Shown here piece after piece: positions 54,970-64,000 of a stretch of 64,000 nucleotides of DNA; position 1 is the stretch's first letter, and the number at the start of each line of letters is the position of its first letter. Made by a program: the position numbers and the translations under genes. Under the pieces are notes generated by a model. It had not been told where the DNA came from, searched no databases, and saw only the letters and a program-made list of their open reading frames with translations. Source of the DNA: Lineus longissimus (Eukaryota > Nemertea > Pilidiophora > Heteronemertea > Lineidae). The stretch spans positions 1 to 64,000 of the forward strand of contig NC_088324.1 in NCBI RefSeq assembly GCF_910592395.1, in the 5' to 3' direction.

Positions 54970-55431
54970 TTATAAATTATTTGCACAAAACTTTGAAACT
55001 TTATGAAGTAAATCACCCTCAGCAGTCATTAGGTAAATGAATTTTTTTGATAGGAGGTTGACGGAAGGGTACTGTGGGATGGATTTTTCGATAAAAAATT
55101 CCCTATCCTTTCGAAAATTTGGACAGTCTAAAAGAACATGGATTTCATCTTCAACACAGTTTATATTTTTAGAAGCAGAACAAAAATGACAGAATCTGTT
55201 TTCTCGAGGAATGATAGGTTGAACAAACCTCCTCGTCTCAATTTTCCACCTATGACTGCTGATTCTAAAACGGGTAAGCGAAAGTCGGTCGCGTCTATTC
55301 GCAATAATGTCTTAATATTTTTCATTCTCAAAGCGTGTCTTTAATGAGACAATGGTATTACATTTTCCACCAGTATTACTTTGGTAGTTGGATACAAAGT
55401 GTTCTGACCAGTAATCCTTTGAAATATTTCT
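54970..55431 (-). pseudogene. C-terminus of a non-LTR retrotransposon reverse transcriptase
   Basis: One minus-strand frame from about 55431 to a TAA at 54970-54972 reads DYWSEHFVSNYQSNTGGK, later RRDRLSLTRFRISSHRWKIE, then RFCHFCSASKN and CVEDEIHVLLDCPNF. The LTRFRIS-H block followed by a CxxC...CVEDEIH-LL-CP zinc-binding tail is typical of the C-terminal end of LINE reverse transcriptases in molluscs, cnidarians and others. One TAA interrupts the frame at 55312-55314. The rest of the element was not found, consistent with 5' truncation. The orientation is the same as the LamG-FN2 gene, downstream of its last exon. Confidence 0.8.
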
Positions 55432-55644
55432 TTAGAACCTGACAAGACTATGCGCCTTTGTTTACAACCACAGAATCAAGATTGATGTAAAATAAAATGC
55501 AATTCTCTTTACATCGGAAAATCAAGAGAAAGTTCCACTATTATCGAAAGATTTAGAGTTGATAGCGTTTTTAGTAGTTTTGTGTAGCATATTGGAGTAC
55601 AATGGTTCTAAGACCATGCGAAAAGTTAGTCGATATGTTCGGGT

Positions 55645-55760
55645 TCAACAATATTCCCAGTTTTTGGTGTAGACGTGGTCTTTTGAACACCATGGTTTTG
55701 AATCGATGCATCCACTGTACCACACGCCCTTGTATTTGAAAGGGATAGCACAATTGCCAA
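55645..55760 (-). CDS. Exon C: fibronectin type II domain and stop
   Basis: Acceptor TTTCACTTTCAG. The peptide has Cys at positions 3, 17, 24 and 37 of the exon with the FN2 signature C-x-PF-Y-G-x-Y-C...WC...W-YC, then TGA. FN2 domains bind collagen or glycans. Confidence 0.85.
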
Positions 55761-58700
55761 CTGAAAGTGAAAGAAAGGCGCATTGAATGAATTTGATACA
55801 CTAAAAAAATCACCTGAAAATTTCATTAAAACATAACACAAAAAAGCGTCGAATTGTATCGGGAAAAGTATTTGTGCTAAAAATGTATGGAGATTTTTAC
55901 GGCCGTAAATGAATCCCGTGTTTTTTTTCTAAAAACGAAAAGAGCAACGTCAGGTTACATCAAGGCACCACCTGGTGGCCTTACTATTCAAAGATTTCGC
56001 CATTGCTATTCGGTTAATGAGGTCAGAATCCTGACAACTTCTTCATCTTGTTGAAATAAGCCTTCATAAATTCCCTCCTGGTTCGGGTGAAGGCGATGGC
56101 TATGAATTTGAATCTGACTAGTCATATCTCAAATGGCCTGTGACCTTTGACCTCATCGGTGAGGGATCAAGGTCAAAGCGTGAACTCACCCTTCTTGACT
56201 TCAGCATACTTCCCGTCATCCTTGCAGTAATACTGCATCCCGGCAAATGTATATGTCACTCCACTAGCTACCTTGGTCTTCATTTGCGTGTCACATGTAG
56301 CTGGAAGGAGACAGATCGGCAATATACAGGTAACTGCGCAGGCATCCTGAGATATTCCTTTTTTAACTCCTACCTGTACGCAAAATTTAAAATATATTAA
56401 AAAGTAGGGAGGCGGGGTATATTGAAAATAACTGGTGCCAGGACGCTGCACATTAATGTGTCGTGTACCATACATAACATTAGATAACCTGAGAAAACAT
56501 GTCAATTCGTCAGACCCCTCGTAAAGCTTTAGAGAAGATGACATGAGTTTGTTGAGAATCTGCTGAGCAAGTTTAACCCCTCCCCTTTGACACGGAAAGG
56601 TATATCAATTTCGTTTTCTTTTGCACATACGATCTTCGAAGCTAACAATTACGGCTTTATTTGCATCGACTTATGAACATCTCCAAGGGTTCATTTCCTA
56701 ACTCCAAAGTAGTTTACATTTTCGTCATTGACAGATTTTTCCACCAAATGTTTGGAGAGTAAACTGATTTTGGATTATGATTGAATATGCCACATTGACG
56801 TTAATTTAGACCCAGTTTTGAAGGAGTATGTCAAAGAAACATGTTCACCTACAGCTGTCACTTTTATCAAATTGTGTCAATCAAAGGCTGCTTTCATCTC
56901 TATGATAAGAGTGTCGATTAATACAAGTTGGTTAGGGACCAATTTGGCCATCAGACGTCTATGTGAATATGACGAATGTGTCCCTGGTACACCAACTGAC
57001 CTTTCGTAATTCAACCCTGAACAAACATCAGTCAAAAGTCAAAAGACCTAAGCTCCTTTAACACAACGCCTTTGGGTCTCTTCACATAAAACGTGTTGAG
57101 AAAAACTCTTTTGTGTTTTCAGCACTTCTCAATTTGCCAGATGTTGCTTATTGTGTTGTGTCGCGCGGGATACGCAGTGTCGCAGGGTGGCTCTAGGCAT
57201 ATTTCAATCAAATTCCTAAAGCCCGTAGCACACTAGCCGCCAACTTCGGCGTTCACAGGCGTTTTTTGCCGCAAGAGTCCTGAACGCCTGAAAAATCCCT
57301 AGTCTGCTACGAACGGCGTCGGCGAACGCCACTTGCCGCCACTTGCCGCAACTAAACGCCAAATATCTAACATTTTTGATTTTTGACGCGTGTCGCCGCG
57401 TTTGAACGCAAGAAGAAGCCAGGTGTGCTACGGATTGCCGCCTGAATTGGCGTCGGCGGCGAGGCTATGGCCAATCAGTATGCGTCTTGATGTCACATGA
57501 TTTCAAAATGGCAGCCTAAAGTGGCGGAAAAGACGCTACTGGATACCGATTCTGGGCAGGTGTGCTCCGACCGGGATCCACTGGCCGCCAACTTCGGCGT
57601 CGAGAGGCCTGGGGCCTAACTGATCACTTTAAAACAACAAACCAAATTTATTTTCAAAGACAATTATCAAATCATAATTAATTTTTGTGAGCATATCGAA
57701 GGACTAGATAGAATTATGTCTCATCAGCACGATTGGAAACAGAAAAAAGCCCTTCTATTGAAGTTATCGTTTTTCTCAAAATGTAAAGTTGTTTTCATCT
57801 TTAAAAACAATCAGGAAAGATATGAAAGACTAAAGACGAAACGCCTGCATCAGTCCTTCTCTTTACAGAGATGCATACTATTATACCCACATCATGGAAT
57901 TACGTAGGCAGAGATATGCCTGCATATATATTTCAAGTATGGCCGTCACAAAATACTCTTTTAAAACCTAGCTTCTCGAAAACGTTTCGACTTGTCCTTT
58001 AATTGGCTTTTTAACCTTAGATATCAATTTTCTGAACGCAGATCCTGCTAAACGGTTGTGCTTCTCGTGGAATAAGATGCTTGATTTCCTCTTCATAGAA
58101 TTTACCAAAGTGTACGCTTAACTGTAATCTCATGCTTGAATGGCCAACATTTTTTGTTCCAAATTCTATTGAGAGCGGAGACATATACATAATATGTTGA
58201 CAGGTGTGAGGTGCCGAAAGCTACCACAAGGCTAAAACTTTGGTATTGGAGTTTTATTTCACCTATCGGGAATGACAAGGCCTTGCTAGGTTATTCTTAC
58301 CCGAACCGTCAGAACAATAACTTAGTTATTGCTTGGTTAAACGGACATATCGGGCGAAATATGCCTGGTAGATGACGAGACTATGTCTGTGGTTACTGGG
58401 CATACGCCGCCAGATCAAGAACAAAAACAGTGGACGTATTCACGATGTAATTCGAATACCGACATTCAAGATAAGAATATATAATTCATCACATCAGAAG
58501 ACTGCTGTGAGGGAAAACTCATTGTCAGGTAAACCTTCGTATTCTAATGATTTACCCATGTGGTAGAAAGAGCATCGTGTTTAAACTTACCAGGTTTGGC
58601 TCTACTTATGATCAGCTTCCTAAGTTCCTCGATCTGGGCATTACCACTGACTGCACATCTCATCAGCGTTGTTCCGGCCAGCTTTCCCGTGAATTTGGAC

Positions 58701-59232
58701 CCACCATTTGCCGGTCTGAGTCCAACGTACAAATCACCCAACATGTCTCGGAGTCCTATGACTCCGACATTCTTGATGACAACATTACCATCGACCCACA
58801 TCACCAAATTGCCAGTTTGTTGACTGTAGCTGATCCCTACGAACGACCATTTCTTAGTTGGTGGAGCAATATGAAATTGCATATGGCTGTGTCCAGTATG
58901 GGCATCCATGTTGGTGAAAAGCTTGCCTCCATGAATCCACATGTGAGTTCCGTAAGCTCCTCTTCCTCTCCACTCCACGATTGGCCCGTCTCTAAGCACG
59001 TCTTGGTAAAGATAAGTCGCGATTGTGAAACTATCACGCTCAATATCCAGCTTTCCGTCACTGGTTATCTTGACGTAGTTATGCGCGGTGAAAACCCATG
59101 CGTTGATACCTTCAGGGCCGGTGGTGAGAGTTGTGGCTCCTACGGTAGATAGGGTTAGGCCACCAAGGCCGCTTGGTTTGGACTCGATCCTAGGTCCGAG
59201 AAGAAGCCACGAGCCACAGCTCGACATACCAC
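55645..59232 (-). CDS. Secreted-type multidomain gene, 3' part: LamG-like, Cys module, fibronectin type II
   Basis: Three exons in order on the minus strand: 58591-59232, 56190-56300, 55645-55760. All junctions are phase 1 (each exon begins with two bases completing a codon), the classic arrangement of shuffled extracellular modules. Exon A encodes a concanavalin A/LamG-like jelly roll (about 214 residues). Exon B is a 37-residue module with two Cys (TCDTQMKTK... YYCKDDGKY). Exon C is a four-cysteine fibronectin type II domain (CAIPFKYKGVWYSGC ... WCSKD ... NWEYC) ending in TGA at 55645-55647. The 5' exons and any signal peptide lie beyond 59232 and were not identified. The role is probably glycan or matrix binding outside the cell; that is inference from the domains. 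Confidence 0.8.
56190..56300 (-). CDS. Exon B: short two-cysteine module
   Basis: Acceptor TGTCTCCTTCCAG, 111 bases, donor AAGG-GTGAGT, phase 1 on both sides. The peptide TCDTQMKTKVASGVTYTFAG runs on to QYYCKDDGKYAEVKK; the Cys pair suggests a small disulfide module. No family recognised. Confidence 0.75.
57220..57615. repeat. GC-rich dispersed repeat in the LamG-FN2 intron
   Basis: Rich in GCCGCC/CGGCG words. The sequence GCCGCCAACTTCGGCGT occurs near both ends (57235 and 57583) in the same orientation. Composition contrasts sharply with the A+T-rich flanks, indicating an inserted element. Confidence 0.55.
57620..58590. other. Rest of the intron between exons A and B
   Basis: A+T-rich with short frames only. 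Nothing else recognised. Confidence 0.5.
58591..59232 (-). CDS. Exon A: LamG-like (concanavalin A-like) domain
   Basis: Acceptor TTTCTGTTTCAG, then 642 bases, donor CCTG-GTAAGT. Visible LamG/pentraxin-type motifs include INAWVFTAHNYVKI near the start, DSFTIATYLY, KKWSFVGISYSQQTGNLVMW ('W-f-vg-sy...G-l-yvdG' strand), LYVGLRPANGG and KLAGTTLM near the end, followed by a helix (IEELRKLIISRA). Confidence 0.85.
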
Positions 59233-59593
59233 CTGAAACAGAAATCGAACACTTAATCGACAAACACTAAGGCACTAAGGGTGTTTTACAAAAGTAGTCA
59301 TTGTTTTACGAAGGTAGTCATCACCAAAATTTGGAGAACACCAAGCTTTTAGATGCAAATTTTGAAGACATGCGACACATTTGAAACAAATAATGAATAG
59401 GAACATAAAGTATACATCTTTAACATCAAATCTAGTTTTATGAGAGAGCTGGCCATGGAAAAGGGTCTTCGTAAGATTCTCATAGTCTGGCACAAGAAAA
59501 CGCTGCATGAGCATCTAATACACCTGCATATACAACTCATTGGGAAAGCCATACTGTAAACAATCTACATCGGATCGAGTCACAACAAATTAC

Positions 59594-59689
59594 CAACTCT
59601 TGCAGAAATCCATTGATGGTAAAGTTGTTGATCCCGAGGAGCCGATCTCCCAAGTCAACCAGCCACACGGCACCGCATAGCAAACAGTC
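59594..59689 (-). CDS. Weak candidate exon with a discoidin/F-type-lectin-like motif
   Basis: On the minus strand 32 codons read DCLLCGAVWLVDLGDRLLGI then NNFTINGFLQEL, followed by a TTG-GTAATT donor. The pattern W-x-VDLG-x(5)-I-x-x-FTI is that of F5/8 type C and fucolectin domains. The acceptor (CCGTAAG) is poor, and the donor phase (0) does not match exon A (phase 1). It may be a decayed or alternative upstream exon of the LamG-FN2 gene. Confidence 0.3.
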
Positions 59690-59774
59690 CTTACGGTTGA
59701 TTCCAACAATACCCAATCACCCGACCAGGTTGAACTGAAGGTAGCCATGCTTTTCAAAGCCGTTCAGGATCAAA

Positions 59775-59954
59775 ATGGATTTAAAACAAGTCAACGATCG
59801 TGACCAAGGAGCATGCAAATCAGAGCGGATCTCAAACGCTGACTTGAGGAAACTCCAAGAATTCATAAGAAATTTGATTGTTAGTTTAAGTAAGCCTACG
59901 CGTAAAAACGGTTTGGACGATTTTCGGTCCGACGTTGAAACGTTCATGGCCTGA
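59775..59954 (+). pseudogene. Short coiled-coil-like reading frame, possibly a retroelement ORF1 remnant
   Basis: 59 codons starting MDLKQVNDRDQGACKSERIS and ending DVETFMA. Downstream to about 60095, other frames continue with heptad-like sequence (RARLEQTLEQVHRVSSQA) broken by stops. This resembles the decayed coiled-coil part of a retrotransposon ORF1; no hallmark confirms it. Confidence 0.3.
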
Positions 59955-60130
59955 TGCGAAGCGCGAATACGCATCTAGAGGGGAAGTGTAGTAAGCTCCG
60001 ATCAGAGATCAGCGCTTCGAAAGCCGAAATTCGAGGGCTAGACTAGAGCAAACATTAGAACAGGTTCATCGGGTCTCATCACAGGCGCTTTAACAGTGCA
60101 ATGGTATGATGGTCTCCCTCGTGAGTTCAA

Positions 60131-60260
60131 GAATATATGTATTGTGGTGGTAGGAATCTAGGTAATTCTAAGCTATTTTAACAAAAGCCCTTACAGGCCT
60201 TTTTGTCTCAAAATAGCTTAGAAACCCCTAAGAACCAGACACCACAATACATATTATTCT
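60131..60260. mobile_element. 130 bp imperfect fold-back element
   Basis: The ends GAATATATGTATTGTGGTG and CACCACAATACATATTATTC are inverted repeats. An inner pair CTAAGCTATTTT / AAAATAGCTTAG continues the stem around a short centre (about 60185-60205). Confidence 0.7.
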
Positions 60261-60629
60261 ATCATTCATGAGATTCCCAGTGAAGCGTTGCAATGAAATG
60301 GTCAGTGAAATGGTGAGGGAATACTAGAGTTCAATGGGTTAATGTAATCATGACTTACTGTATTCCAACAGAAAGTACACGTCAATAGCTTTCCAAGGAT
60401 ACATTATTGCAAATATCCGTTAAAAACTAGCAGAGAATTGAACCCTTGAAGTTCGCACATCTTGACAGTCCCAGCGTATTCCAATAAATGCTGTAGGCCT
60501 ACAAGACAGCTGTTACAGTGATTAATCATTGTTGCTTGAATCTATTGAAAATATTGTTGACAGAGTCTGCATGTACATGGTAACATATGTTACCAAACAA
60601 TACTCACGTCCCAAAGTATTACAAATGTC

Positions 60630-60752
60630 TATTGTTCGTTAATGCGTTTATCCGACAGAATTTCGAGACATTATTTTAACGACGCAAAAATAATTTTCAG
60701 CGCTGAAAATATTTTTCGAAAATTCTGTCGGATAAACGCATTAAGACACAAT
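60630..60752. repeat. Inverted repeat with nested palindrome upstream of the terminal cassette
   Basis: The outer arms contain TTAATGCGTTTATCCGACAG (60639-60658) and its reverse complement ending at 60743. The total arm is about 36 bases with minor mismatches. Between them lies a second palindrome around AATTTTCAGCGCTGAAAAT. This could be a MITE or the hairpin end or origin of a larger element. Confidence 0.8.
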
Positions 60753-60781
60753 AGGCCTTTTCATGTCTTTGACAAGCAAAA

Positions 60782-60870
60782 ATAATTAATGACTGCAACA
60801 TCTGATATGGCCATTGTAATTTGCAAGCACAAATAATTAATGACTGCAACATCTGATATGGCCATTGTAC
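60782..60870. repeat. Two iteron-like direct repeats
   Basis: AATAATTAATGACTGCAACA plus TCTGATATGGCCATTGTA occurs at 60782-60819 and 60833-60870 (period 51 bp), identical over 38 bases. The copies lie just after the inverted repeat and about 165-250 bp before the cassette's first ATG. Confidence 0.9.
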
Positions 60871-61032
60871 AACTGAATATCACTATGGTTTAAAGGCAAA
60901 TGTTATTCTGTCCATGGAGACATGATGTTAACGTCACACTTTCTCCATCTGGTGAAATTATTCCATTAAAATAAATGGCCTTTTTACTGTCTTCATTATC
61001 CAAAATTCAAGGAAAAAATTCAAGTAAATTAA

Positions 61033-62394
61033 ATGTATTATCCAATAGCAAATCAACATAAAAGTAAATTCACCTATGACTTCTTTAATTTAGAAGTAAC
61101 TGTTAATACTAATAACTTCTTCAGACTACAAGAAACTAAGATAACACCTGGGTTTTTGAGCCTGAAAAATAAGAAAGACTGTCTGCGACTGGAAAAGAAT
61201 CCATTATCGTTTTACCAGAACCAATTTAACATGGCTGTTTGGTTTGCTACAACAGGTTGTGGTATTTCAATAGACGATCACTTGAATCACAGTGACCCAT
61301 TGTTAAGGTCAATTTACAGGTTTCATGTTTACTATCAAATATTGAAGATCATGAAGAATCTAGAGATACCAATTCCAGGTGAAAGTGATTTTAATGAGAC
61401 AAACAATAACATTAACCGTAGGAAACTAGGAGGGTTATTGAGTGAATTTGGTTTAAAAGACGAGTACGATTTCTCGGTGTTTGAAAATAACGGTGGTTGG
61501 AGGTCATGGAGTGTACCGGATTACAACCCGAACATAACTGATCCCGGATATTACATCAATGATTCTAAAATCAATTTCTTCCTCATGCAAGTTCATGAAA
61601 ATAGAATGCCACCGATGTTCAGTAAAGACTGGGATGCTGGAATGGCTAATTTCAAATATCCAGATATTTTCATCAAGGATCATGTCAGGAGACACAAGAA
61701 TGTATTTGATGTAATTACACAAAATGAATGTCAAACCTATCAACAATTCATGATATTTAAATCAAATGGTTTCTCTAATCCTGGAATAGAGAGGTTGAAT
61801 GATACAATAAGAACATATGTTTACTGTATTCTGGGTGCTCAGGCGTTGACCAGAACACCAATAATTGGAGTACCGGGTACAGAATTGGATGCACAGAAGG
61901 AATTTAACAAACTATTAAAGGATTCGATTAATCAACATCCTGATATTCCCACTTCAATTCAAAGATATCAAAAAGCAGTGAGTGACACTCATACAAGACT
62001 AGATTATGTAATAGCACCAGGATTGTATGTCATAGGATCAAATATGGTACTCGTTATTGGTAAGCTCGATAACTACAATAATAACATTTTAATAGCACCA
62101 AAAAATGCTAAACCCGGTAAGAATGACATTAACCACAAAAAGACCTTACCACCACCACTGATGGAAGGAAATAGTTCTAAGAAAATAAGAGTTAAGAGTA
62201 GCGTTGGTACATCAATAACCAGTCATAAACCAAATAGTAATGTTGATACACCAAAAACAACTGAAACCTCAAAGAATACTCCTACTACTACTAAACTTGA
62301 CACCAAAGTTGAGAAGGTGGATGATACTCATGAAACAATTAAATTCATGCTTTACTCAGTTGTTGGTACATTGATTGTTTTTATGGTTAGATAA
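61033..62394 (+). CDS. Intronless 453-residue protein of a virus- or transposon-like cassette
   Basis: A single uninterrupted frame from ATG 61033 to TAA 62392-62394, far longer than chance in this A+T-rich sequence. The next frame starts 10 bases later. Visible features: N-terminal globular region with NMAVWFATTGCGISIDDHL and SIYRFHVYYQILKIMKN; a conserved-looking core IERLNDTIRTYVYCILGAQA; a Thr/Lys/Asn-rich linker (about residues 360-435); and a C-terminal hydrophobic anchor (about 438-452) ending in a single Arg. The start is the first ATG, with upstream AATTAA context. No PolB, integrase, ATPase or protease motif is seen. I recall, without being able to check, similar paired proteins in cnidarian and other marine invertebrate genomes. 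A structural or membrane-linked role in a large DNA transposon or endogenous virus is inference. Confidence 0.8.
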   Translation: MYYPIANQHKSKFTYDFFNLEVTVNTNNFFRLQETKITPGFLSLKNKKDCLRLEKNPLSFYQNQFNMAVWFATTGCGISIDDHLNHSDPLLRSIYRFHVYYQILKIMKNLEIPIPGESDFNETNNNINRRKLGGLLSEFGLKDEYDFSVFENNGGWRSWSVPDYNPNITDPGYYINDSKINFFLMQVHENRMPPMFSKDWDAGMANFKYPDIFIKDHVRRHKNVFDVITQNECQTYQQFMIFKSNGFSNPGIERLNDTIRTYVYCILGAQALTRTPIIGVPGTELDAQKEFNKLLKDSINQHPDIPTSIQRYQKAVSDTHTRLDYVIAPGLYVIGSNMVLVIGKLDNYNNNILIAPKNAKPGKNDINHKKTLPPPLMEGNSSKKIRVKSSVGTSITSHKPNSNVDTPKTTETSKNTPTTTKLDTKVEKVDDTHETIKFMLYSVVGTLIVFMVR

Positions 62395-62404
62395 ATAAGT
62401 AATT

Positions 62405-64000
62405 ATGGCTGAAGGAGGTGAAAATTATGAAATGAGTGATTACGATCCACAATCATCATCATCATCATCATTATCACCTGATGAAATTCTTGAACAAATT
62501 CAAGAAATGAGAAAGGATGATTTAATTAATCAATATATTCACGCAAGATACAACACAGGTGAAATCAATAGAACTTTTCAAGATGACGGCACAACATACA
62601 ACACAGGAGGTGAATATATCCAAATGGATGAGATAGATCCTAATACAGGTGAAATCAATAGAACTTTTCAAGATGACGGCACAACATACAACACAGGAGG
62701 TGAAAATCTTACTACTGAAACTTCATTCAGTACACCAGAAAGAGTAAGAGGTATTGTCCCTGAATTGATGGAAAAGGAGTTAAGTTACGATACAATAGAG
62801 GATAAACTTGATACAGCATTGGGAGGATCAAACTGGAATTATGACAAGAAAAAATTGAGTAATCTTTCACCACACATTAGTTACAATGGAAACAAACTTT
62901 ATTACTTTCCGACAAATTCTGAACTTGATTTGATAAAAGATAAACTAGGAAACAAAAATTTATTTGAATATCCTGATAAAAATGGAGAAAAGATAAAGTT
63001 AATTCCTTTAACTAAGGATAATGGAAGCTTCTATGCTGAAGGCACATTAAAGACTAAGTTTGGTACTAGATTTGTTGACATGATTAGAGGTATGATTGCA
63101 CCTGACCCACCAGTAAGGGAACCTACATTAGTAACCCCTGAAACAAAGGCAGTAATTAATGAGGTAAACAGTTCAAACCAACCAATAGATAAACTGATAG
63201 ATTCTAATGATGATGAACTTAAAACACTGGGTTTTACTGAATATGCCTTGAGAGAACTTAGAGGGTTAAAACAGGCTGGTGATGATCTAGCTACAGTAAA
63301 GAGGGATAAGGACATGCAAATACAAGAACTAGAAAAACAAAATCATGATTTAACAAGAGACTATTTAGAGTCTGTAGAAGAAGGTTCTGAAGATAAAGGA
63401 GAGTTGAAAAAGAAAATAGATGAACTAAATGACAAATTGTATGAGGAACAGTCAAAGGTATGGAGGTTAGACAATGACAGGGAGTCAAAAACTAGAAGAA
63501 TTAAACGTTTAATTGTTGATGTTCTAAAGAAACCAGATTCAACTATTCCTCTGAAGGACAGAATAAAGTTACTTTTTAAGACGTATGGTGTAACTATTAG
63601 CGCCATAATAACAGCTGTTGTAATGACATTTACAACTCTAGGTCTCAGTATCAGTAGTGCTTTAAGTGGTGCCACTAAATCTGTAAAACCAACTCCAGGA
63701 CCAGGACCATCTCCAGGACCAGACCCAACTCCAGGACCTACACCAGAACCAGGACCAAAACCATCAATACCAGATAAAGTAAAAGAAGGTCTCAAGAAGT
63801 TTGCTGAATGGCTAAAAGAACTAGCCAAGAAATCAGCTGCGGCTTTACCGGGAATCATCGGTTCTATCGTATCATTTCTCCTGAAAACAATTGGTGCAGT
63901 TGTTGGCTTTCTAGCTGAACATCTGATCATAGCAGTTATTGCTATTGTGAGCTCCATAATTTATGGTTTAATTGGGGGTGTTAAAGCCTTAAAATCACGT
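62405..64000 (+). CDS. Intronless membrane/coiled-coil protein, 3' end beyond the window
   Basis: Open for 532 codons from ATG 62405 to the window edge with no stop. Order of regions: Ser run (17-22); two identical 21-residue repeats (50-70 and 80-100, containing EINRTFQDDG); globular part; charged coiled coil (about 296-365); hydrophobic segment (about 394-420); Pro-Gly repeat linker (428-457, PGPGPSPGPDPTPGPTPEPG-like); Lys-rich amphipathic helix; then a long hydrophobic C-terminal region (about 479-528) with LPGIIGSIVSFLL and AVVGFLAEHL. The layout of coiled coil, membrane segment, stiff Pro/Gly linker and hydrophobic tail suggests a virion- or membrane-associated protein. It is co-oriented and nearly contiguous with the 453-residue gene, suggesting joint expression. 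Function unknown. Confidence 0.8.
   Translation, partial: MAEGGENYEMSDYDPQSSSSSSLSPDEILEQIQEMRKDDLINQYIHARYNTGEINRTFQDDGTTYNTGGEYIQMDEIDPNTGEINRTFQDDGTTYNTGGENLTTETSFSTPERVRGIVPELMEKELSYDTIEDKLDTALGGSNWNYDKKKLSNLSPHISYNGNKLYYFPTNSELDLIKDKLGNKNLFEYPDKNGEKIKLIPLTKDNGSFYAEGTLKTKFGTRFVDMIRGMIAPDPPVREPTLVTPETKAVINEVNSSNQPIDKLIDSNDDELKTLGFTEYALRELRGLKQAGDDLATVKRDKDMQIQELEKQNHDLTRDYLESVEEGSEDKGELKKKIDELNDKLYEEQSKVWRLDNDRESKTRRIKRLIVDVLKKPDSTIPLKDRIKLLFKTYGVTISAIITAVVMTFTTLGLSISSALSGATKSVKPTPGPGPSPGPDPTPGPTPEPGPKPSIPDKVKEGLKKFAEWLKELAKKSAAALPGIIGSIVSFLLKTIGAVVGFLAEHLIIAVIAIVSSIIYGLIGGVKALKSR
62552..62704 (+). repeat. 90 bp intragenic duplication in the second cassette gene
   Basis: 62552-62614 recurs at 62642-62704 (period 90 bp) with a single visible base difference (AAC versus AAT). 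It keeps frame and encodes the duplicated peptide with EINRTFQDDGTTYNTGGE. Confidence 0.93.

Noticed and set aside
58547-59152. 201-codon plus-strand frame
   Set aside because: Antisense to the LamG exon, which has clear domain and splice support on the minus strand.

Overview
The window looks like a piece of an invertebrate animal nuclear genome, probably a marine lophotrochozoan (mollusc, annelid, nemertean or brachiopod). The evidence is spliced genes with GT-AG introns, animal polyadenylation signals, a recognisable animal LACTB gene, a BEL/Pao LTR retrotransposon, a non-LTR retrotransposon tail, a Helitron helicase remnant, and many short inverted-repeat elements and minisatellites. Species assignment is inference; no RNA gene that would settle it is present.

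Layout. 1-9434 is a tandem array of a 2.18 kb unit (four full periods plus a truncated end), with a diverged inverted solo copy at about 19.5-20.2 kb. 9.4-17 kb is mostly non-coding, with paired and fold-back repeats and a 957 bp TIR element flanked by TA (15209-16165). 17-23.2 kb holds three candidate 3' ends of plus-strand genes (terminal exons near 17.13, 19.16 and 22.67 kb, two of them followed by AATAAA) plus inverted-repeat elements. 23.2-26.9 kb is intergenic, with a 30 bp minisatellite and a MITE.

27.06-35.61 kb is the best gene of the window: a complete five-exon minus-strand LACTB (mitochondrial serine beta-lactamase-like protein, 523 aa) with one GC-AG intron. Its introns carry three minisatellites and several MITEs. 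35.6-39.6 kb is intergenic, with a Helitron fragment and a TIR element. 39651-48303 is a BEL/Pao retrotransposon with 1263 bp LTRs that differ at one base I could see and a 5 bp target duplication. Its gag-pol region nevertheless has two in-frame stops and two frameshifts. It sits 27 bp upstream of the ATG of a candidate small five-exon plus-strand gene (48336-54289).

54.97-55.43 kb is a minus-strand non-LTR retrotransposon C-terminus. 55.65-59.23 kb holds the 3' exons of a minus-strand secreted-type gene (LamG-like domain, short Cys module, fibronectin type II domain, all phase-1 introns).

From 61.03 kb to the window end there are two tightly packed, intronless, A+T-rich plus-strand reading frames (453 aa, and at least 532 aa open at the edge). 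They are separated by only 10 bp and preceded by an inverted repeat and two iteron-like direct repeats. This virus- or large-transposon-like cassette is the strongest candidate for an undescribed system; its remaining genes, if any, lie beyond the right edge.
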